DNA from: an uncultured Austwickia sp.
GTDB lineage: Bacteria > Actinomycetota > Actinomycetes > Actinomycetales > Dermatophilaceae
Direction of reading: 5' to 3'
Assembly: GCA_934678955.1 (NCBI GenBank)
Contig: CAKUSI010000014.1
Location: forward strand, 1 to 27,925
DNA length: 27,925 nucleotides
Shown: piece by piece, positions 24,154 through 27,925 of the stretch
Layout of the letters: the number at the start of each line of letters is the position of its first letter
Numbering within the stretch: position 1 is the first letter of the stretch
Position numbers and translations under genes: made by a program
Notes under the pieces: model-generated
Seen by the model: only the letters and a program-made list of their open reading frames with translations
Told to the model about the DNA's origin: nothing
Databases searched by the model: none

Positions 24154-25236
24154 ATGCCCCAGACCGTTCCCGGAGTCATCGCGCGCGCCCGGGGCGCGCG
24201 CGTCGAGGTCGTGGACGTGGTCGTCCCGGATCCCGGCCCGGGGGAGGCGGTGGTCGCCGTGCAGGCGTGCGGCGTCTGCCATACCGACCTGCACTACCGA
24301 GAGGGCGGGATCGGGGACGAGTACCCATACCTGCTGGGCCACGAGGCCGCCGGCGTCGTGGAATCCGTCGGCGAGGGCGTCACCGACGTCGCCCCCGGCG
24401 ACTTCGTCATCCTCAACTGGCGCGCGGTCTGCGGCCAGTGCCGTGCCTGCCGCAAGGGCGCACCCCACTACTGTTTCGCCACGCACAACGCCCGCCAGAA
24501 GATGACCCTCACGGACGGCACCGAGCTGTCGCCTGCGCTCGGCATCGGGGCGTTCATCTCCAAGACACTCGTCGCGGCGGGTCAGTGCACCCCGGTCGCG
24601 CAGGCCGACCCTGCCGCCGTGGGGCTGCTCGGCTGCGGGGTGATGGCCGGCTTCGGGGCGGCCGTCAACACCGGCGCTCTGCAGCGCGGGGAGTCCCTCG
24701 CGGTCATCGGGTGCGGCGGCGTCGGGGACGCGGCGATCGCCGGAGGCGTCGTCGCCGGGGCGACGACGATCATCGCGGTGGACATCGACGACGAGAAGCT
24801 GAAGGTGGCCCGCCGATTCGGCGCCACCCACACCGTCAACTCCCGCGAGGAGGATGCCGTCGAGAAGATCCGCGAATACACCGGCGGCTTCGGAGCGGAC
24901 GTCGTCGTCGAGGCGATCGGGCGGCCCGAGACCTACGAACAGGCCTTCTACGCGCGCGACCTGGCCGGACGGGTGGTTCTGGTCGGCGTGCCCACCCCGG
25001 ACATGCAGCTCACCCTCCCGCTGCTGGAGGTCTTCGGGCGCGGCGGGTCGCTGAAGAGCAGTTGGTATGGCGACTGCCTTCCCAGCCGCGACTTCCCGAT
25101 GATGGTCGACCTCTACCAGCAGGGGCGCCTGGACCTCGACGCGTTCGTCACCGAACGGATCGGCCTCGATCAGGTCGAGCACGCCTTCGAGCGGATGCAC
25201 GAGGGCAGCGTGCTGCGGTCGGTGGTGATCCTGTGA
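24154..25236 (+). CDS. mscR: S-(hydroxymethyl)mycothiol dehydrogenase (MscR)
   Basis: A zinc-dependent class III-like alcohol dehydrogenase that oxidises the adduct of formaldehyde with mycothiol, and can reduce S-nitrosomycothiol. The 360-residue product has the catalytic zinc motif [10 protein letters not shown] (Cys42) with GHEAAG (His63), four structural-zinc cysteines (93, 96, 99, 107 in [15 protein letters not shown]), and the NAD loop [11 protein letters not shown]. Residues such as [12 protein letters not shown] and [16 protein letters not shown] match MscR/MshDH rather than glutathione-dependent enzymes. ATG 24154 follows a strong GGAGGAG. The stop overlaps the hydrolase start (GTGA). 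Cofactor use is inferred from family and from mshA and mshD nearby. Confidence 0.94.
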   Translation: MPQTVPGVIARARGARVEVVDVVVPDPGPGEAVVAVQACGVCHTDLHYREGGIGDEYPYLLGHEAAGVVESVGEGVTDVAPGDFVILNWRAVCGQCRACRKGAPHYCFATHNARQKMTLTDGTELSPALGIGAFISKTLVAAGQCTPVAQADPAAVGLLGCGVMAGFGAAVNTGALQRGESLAVIGCGGVGDAAIAGGVVAGATTIIAVDIDDEKLKVARRFGATHTVNSREEDAVEKIREYTGGFGADVVVEAIGRPETYEQAFYARDLAGRVVLVGVPTPDMQLTLPLLEVFGRGGSLKSSWYGDCLPSRDFPMMVDLYQQGRLDLDAFVTERIGLDQVEHAFERMHEGSVLRSVVIL

Positions 25237-25886
25237 GCGCGCGCGTGCAGACGCCGGCCGACCGGCCCGGGTTCCGGATCGACGCCGTGGTCACCCACGG
25301 CACGTTCAGCCTCGACGGCGGCACCTGGGAGGTCGACAACAACGTGTACGTCGTCGGCGACGACCGCGAGTGCCTCGTGATCGACGCCGCCCACGATGCC
25401 GACGCGATCCTGGCTGCCGTCGGCGGCCGGGAGGTGGGTGGCATCGTGCTGACCCACGCTCACGACGACCACATCAACGTCGCGGAGGAACTCGCACGTC
25501 GGACTGGCGCACCCCGTCTGCTGCACCCGGCCGACCGGGTGCTGTGGGACATGGTCTACGAAGGCCCGCCGGAGGGTACTTTGGCGGACGCGCAGACCCT
25601 GAGCGTGGCGGGCCTCGACTGGCACGTGCTGCACACCCCGGGTCACTCCCCGGGCGGGGTCTGCCTCTACGCCCCGGATCTCGGCGCGCTGCTGAGCGGG
25701 GACACCCTCTTCCAGGGCGGGCCGGGCGCGACGGGCCGCTCATACAGCAGTTTCGAGGAGATCGTGCACAGCATCCGCACGAGGCTCCTGCCGTTGCCCG
25801 GCTCCACGGCCGTTCTCACCGGGCACGGGGAGGCGACCACCATCGGCGCGGAGGGGGCGCTGTCCGCCGGGTGGACCTCCTCCTGA
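25233..25886 (+). CDS. Metallo-beta-lactamase-fold hydrolase coupled to mscR
   Basis: The 217-residue protein has the full MBL metal set: THAHDDH (His75, His77, Asp79, His80), TPGHSPGG (His138), [16 protein letters not shown] (Asp157) and a last histidine in [10 protein letters not shown]. It is glyoxalase II-like. The GTG overlaps the mscR stop, a conserved pairing in actinobacteria (Rv2259-Rv2260 in M. tuberculosis, from memory). A likely role is hydrolysis of S-formylmycothiol or another mycothiol thioester after MscR; this is inferred from context, not shown. The pair is ended by a strong terminator. Confidence 0.9.
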   Translation: MSARVQTPADRPGFRIDAVVTHGTFSLDGGTWEVDNNVYVVGDDRECLVIDAAHDADAILAAVGGREVGGIVLTHAHDDHINVAEELARRTGAPRLLHPADRVLWDMVYEGPPEGTLADAQTLSVAGLDWHVLHTPGHSPGGVCLYAPDLGALLSGDTLFQGGPGATGRSYSSFEEIVHSIRTRLLPLPGSTAVLTGHGEATTIGAEGALSAGWTSS

Positions 25887-25900
25887 CCGGACCCCGAGAC

Positions 25901-25942
25901 GAAGGGACGAGGCCGGCCCTGCGGGTCCGGCCTCGTCCCTTC
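25901..25942. terminator. Strong terminator after the mscR-hydrolase operon
   Basis: A 16-bp perfect stem (25901-25916 with 25927-25942) encloses a 10-base loop. It begins 15 bases after the hydrolase stop; the right arm ends CCCTTC followed by TGTG. It is the most stable hairpin seen in the window. Confidence 0.9.
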
Positions 25943-26184
25943 TGTGAGCCCCGACGCGGGCGCAGCGGGGGTCTTCGCTCTGCGCCGGGCCCGTCCCCTG
26001 GACGAGTGACCCGGTTCCTCAGGACGTTTCGGTCTGGACGGCCGCGCGGCCAAGTGTGAAGATCCGCCGGTCCACCGCCGGCGGGCCATCCGGTCTCGAA
26101 ATCCTCTCCCGGGGGAGGCTCGCGCGGGATGCAGGCTTCTGACAAGGCGATTCGCGTGCCGAGCCGCTGTGGGTCGGTCGACCG

Positions 26185-26233
26185 TTCAATCTCAGCTCAT
26201 GAGAGTTGAACGCAGGTGTGAAATAACTACCGT
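26185..26233 (+). promoter_or_regulatory. Candidate promoter with overlapping inverted repeat
   Basis: TTGAAC (26206-26211) and TACCGT (26228-26233), 16 bases apart, resemble -35 and -10 boxes in a lower-GC patch. The -35 box overlaps the right arm of an inverted repeat: TTCAATCTCA (26185-26194) pairs with TGAGAGTTGAA (26200-26210) with a one-base bulge. This is the layout of a repressor site. The transcript would have a leader of about 150 bases. Confidence 0.45.
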
Positions 26234-26265
26234 GTTCCGGCTTGGAAGAACGCCCCTTGATCGGG

Positions 26266-26279
26266 CACCCTCGAGGGTG
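26266..26279. repeat. 14-bp perfect palindrome in leader
   Basis: CACCCTCGAGGGTG is fully self-complementary and lies about 30 bases after the candidate -10 box. It could be an operator or the base of a leader hairpin. Confidence 0.5.
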
Positions 26280-26387
26280 GGAGGTAGTAGGGGTCGGACG
26301 CGGTGTCGCCTTCGTCGAGGGACGAGACGTCGCAGGGCTCGTCTGGACGAGTGCGGCGGGTGGCGGACCGGCGACCCGTGCGACGGG

Positions 26388-26885
26388 ATGGTGCGCGAAC
26401 GGAACTACAGGAGGCGGCTGACCGGGAAGAGGTGCGTCGAGGTTGACGCGCCCGGTGGCTGGGTGGCAGTCGACGCCTCCGCGGGGTGTGCCGCGCCGAC
26501 CCTGGCACCGGATCTGGTCCTGGAGTGCCCGCAACCCGGACGAGCCGCTGCCCCCCGCGTGAGCGTGACGGTGGCGCCCCGGGGGGATTCGCTGGACGCT
26601 GACTCCCGCCGCGTCGCCGCCCAGCTCCAAGCGGACCCGAGCGCCTACATGGCGAGCTGCGACATCTGGCCGCACCCCGTGTGGGGTGACGGGCTCCTCC
26701 TCCAGTCGGCCCGGCTCGGCGAGGGGGGCACGCTCGCTCACGACTGCTTCCTGTTCCACGACGGGCGAGACCTCGTCCAGGTCGACGTGCAGTGCGCGTT
26801 GGACGACCTGCTGACGCTGGAGGAGGACGTGGCCGACATCGTCGCGCGGACCCGACCGTTGGTGCTTCAGGGGGAGAGCGCATGA
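26388..26885 (+). CDS. Small LpqN/DcrB-like protein, function unknown
   Basis: The chosen frame gives 165 residues. The fold pattern is GGWVAVDAS near 34-42, a strand-rich part (RVSVTVAPRG), a helix (SLDADSRRVAAQLQADP), two strands with LAHDCFLFHDGRDLVQVDVQ, and a C-terminal helix (LTLEEDVADIVART). This resembles the Mog1/PsbP/DcrB/LpqN superfamily, but no signal peptide or lipobox is present, so it should be cytosolic. The similarity is a by-eye judgement. The start is uncertain: ATG 26388 lacks a ribosome-binding site, whereas AGGAGG at 26409-26414 lies just inside the frame and would suit a start further in (CTG 26418 is only three bases away). The stop overlaps the EspG-like gene (ATGA). 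The pair sits alone between a terminator and cysS. Confidence 0.55.
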   Translation: MVRERNYRRRLTGKRCVEVDAPGGWVAVDASAGCAAPTLAPDLVLECPQPGRAAAPRVSVTVAPRGDSLDADSRRVAAQLQADPSAYMASCDIWPHPVWGDGLLLQSARLGEGGTLAHDCFLFHDGRDLVQVDVQCALDDLLTLEEDVADIVARTRPLVLQGESA

Positions 26886-27753
26886 CCTCGACGGCGGACG
26901 CCACGGTCCTGCGCCGGGGACGCGCGGACGGTGGCATATCGGCAGGTTCAGCACTGCGGCGGGGGCCGCGACACCGGCGGTCCGGGGGATCGGACGCGCA
27001 GGTGGTGCTCGGTGGGGACGTGGGGGGACACGTGGCAGGAAACATGTTGTCGCGGGGGGCACCCAGAGTGTCCGTCGCGACGTTCGAGGCGTTGCGGCGG
27101 GGGGAACTCGACGACGGGGTGGGCGCCAGCGACCGCGCGACGCTGCTGGCCCATGGGCTCCTCGACGAGCGCGGCCGGCCGAGTTCGGTGGCCCGCAGTC
27201 TCGCGGAGGAGGTCGTGGACGGCCCCGTACTGCAGGTGCTCACGACCGAGGACGACGGCCTGACCAGTCGGGCTCGGCTCATCATCGGCAGGGACCACCT
27301 CGTAGCCGCGGTCCCTGCGAGCGGGGGACCGGACTCCGGGGACGGAGCGTCCGGTTCGAAGTCTTCCCCGCCGACGCTGTGCCGCTGCTCGTCGCCCGCT
27401 GGTGGGGGATCGTTCCCCACCTGCCGAGTGAGCGTTCGGAGCACGGACCCTGGCCGGAGGAGACCCTCTGGGAGCGGCTCAGCGACCCCGCAGCGCCGCT
27501 GCCGGAGGGGGCGGACGACGAGACCCGCGCCCTGTGGGCGGTTCCCTGGCGCGCGTGGGGGGTGCACTGCCACGAGCGCGGCGTGAGCCGCACCTACGTG
27601 GATGCGGGCGACCAGGGCACCTTCCTGGTTCGTCGCGAGGAGGCCGGGACGTTGAGCCTGCTTCCGCGTCCCAGCTCGCTGCTGTGGGGTGACCTGCAGG
27701 CGGTGGGTGTGGCGGTGCGCTCTGGGGACCCCTCCCAGGGCGAGGAGTGGTGA
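26882..27753 (+). pseudogene. EspG-like (ESX secretion-associated) gene broken by a frameshift
   Basis: Two frames together read as one protein. The first (from ATG 26882, GGGGGAG upstream, ATGA overlap with the previous gene) carries VSVATFEALRRGELDDG, ATLLAHGLLDERGRPSSVAR, VLQVLTTEDDGLTSRARL and HLVAAVPA. The second, one frame away, continues with VRFEVFPADAVPLLVARWWG, IVPHLPSE and ends with GTLSLLPRPSSLLWGDLQAV before TGA 27753. The switch must lie between about 27310 and 27349, a stretch that includes a G5 run (27323-27327); adding one base gives a 290-residue protein. The pattern of a short GLLDERG helix, a VLTTEDDG strand and a final PRPSSLL helix suggests the EspG chaperone fold of type VII secretion, with moderate certainty. 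The first 54 residues are Arg/Gly-rich; ATG 27044, after CAGGA, may be the real start. No WXG100, PE/PPE or EccC gene is nearby. Confidence 0.6.
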
Positions 27754-27776
27754 GCGCAGGCCGATAGCCTGTCCCG

Positions 27777-27925
27777 GTGAGTCTTCAGCTATACGACACC
27801 GCCGCCCGCGCACAGCGGGAGTTCGTTCCCTTGTCCCCCGGTTGCGTCGGGATCTATATCTGTGGACTCACCACGCAGGGCACCCCGCACATCGGGCACA
27901 TGCGCTTCGCGGTGGCGTTCGACAT
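27777..27925 (+). CDS. cysS: Cysteinyl-tRNA synthetase, 5' part (cut by window edge)
   Basis: Only the first 49 codons are present. They read [20 protein letters not shown], then [20 protein letters not shown]. The Cys in YICG is a zinc ligand and HIGH is the class I synthetase ATP motif. The [12 protein letters not shown] form fits actinobacterial CysS better than the related mycothiol ligase MshC, where I would expect PYDATHLGHA. GTG 27777 has no clear ribosome-binding site; TAGCCT (27765-27770) lies six bases before it, so a leaderless transcript is possible. As in mycobacteria, carD, isp genes and cysS are near each other, here with five genes between. Confidence 0.88.
   Translation, partial: MSLQLYDTAARAQREFVPLSPGCVGIYICGLTTQGTPHIGHMRFAVAFD

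Larger units (their letters stand above)
25943..26387 (+). other. 445-base spacer, no gene seen
   Basis: No convincing coding region is present; an open frame from 26169 is continuous with the next gene but its first 70 residues are Arg-rich and unlike the rest. The spacer holds an AT-richer patch with an inverted repeat (26185-26210), a candidate promoter and a 14-bp palindrome (26266-26279). Between about 26281 and 26387 there are several short GC-rich inverted repeats without a recognisable riboswitch. Confidence 0.6.

Noticed and set aside
1..27925. Search for tRNA/rRNA genes, CRISPR arrays, transposases, integrases and attachment sites
   Set aside because: Nothing with cloverleaf, spaced-repeat or transposase motifs was seen; short tandem repeats have no spacer structure.

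Overview
The window is chromosomal DNA from a high-G+C actinobacterium (roughly 70% G+C by eye, strong G/C preference at codon third positions, many GTG starts and 4-base ATGA/GTGA gene overlaps). It carries mycothiol genes (mshA, mshD, mscR), carD, senX3-regX3, glnR and an hbhA-like gene, all actinobacterial hallmarks. Several neighbourhoods match mycobacterial gene order as I remember it (glnR-mshD near pstB; HTH-hbhA-DUF2516; mshA-ybjN-gpm-phoU/senX3-regX3), but the sequence is not from Mycobacterium. A Micrococcales-type actinobacterium is my guess; the species cannot be named from sequence alone.

Layout. 1-1000: 3' end of pstB (phosphate ABC ATPase), a strong terminator and a small zinc-ribbon-like gene. 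1025-3828 (minus): a translationally coupled flavoprotein/methyltransferase pair of the TmsA/TmsB (BfaA/BfaB) type that makes 10-methyl-branched fatty acids. 4003-8998 (minus): apparent operon glnR-mshD-ppk-mutT1. 9093-12380 (plus): MoaD-like protein, membrane protein, nitrobindin-like protein, Fur-family repressor and YgfZ, most of them overlapping or closely spaced. 12489-14350: an HTH regulator fused in frame to an HbhA-like Lys/Ala-rich coiled-coil protein, then a DUF2516 membrane protein. 14480-15684: a cupin and a convergent SAM-dependent methyltransferase. 15931-18596: mshA, ybjN-like and gpmA. 18662-21450: phoU diverging from senX3-regX3 across a PHO-box-like direct repeat. 21503-24041: a lipoprotein (minus), carD and an ispD-ispF fusion that seems to begin at CTG. 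24154-25886: mscR and a metallo-beta-lactamase-fold hydrolase, a probable mycothiol-dependent formaldehyde module, ended by a 16-bp-stem terminator. 25943-27753: a regulatory-looking leader, an LpqN/DcrB-like small protein and a frameshifted EspG-like gene. 27777-end: start of cysS.

Themes. Phosphate (pstB, ppk, phoU, senX3-regX3) and nitrogen (glnR) control lie beside mycothiol biosynthesis (mshA, mshD), mycothiol use (mscR and the hydrolase) and cysteine use (cysS). The most interesting points are the CTG start inferred for ispDF, the HTH-HbhA fusion next to a G6 run with an intact internal ribosome-binding site, the PHO-like repeat that overlaps the senX3 Shine-Dalgarno, the orphan LpqN-like/EspG-like pair with a frameshift, and an unusual number of short tandem repeats at gene edges. 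No RNA genes, CRISPR arrays or insertion sequences were found.
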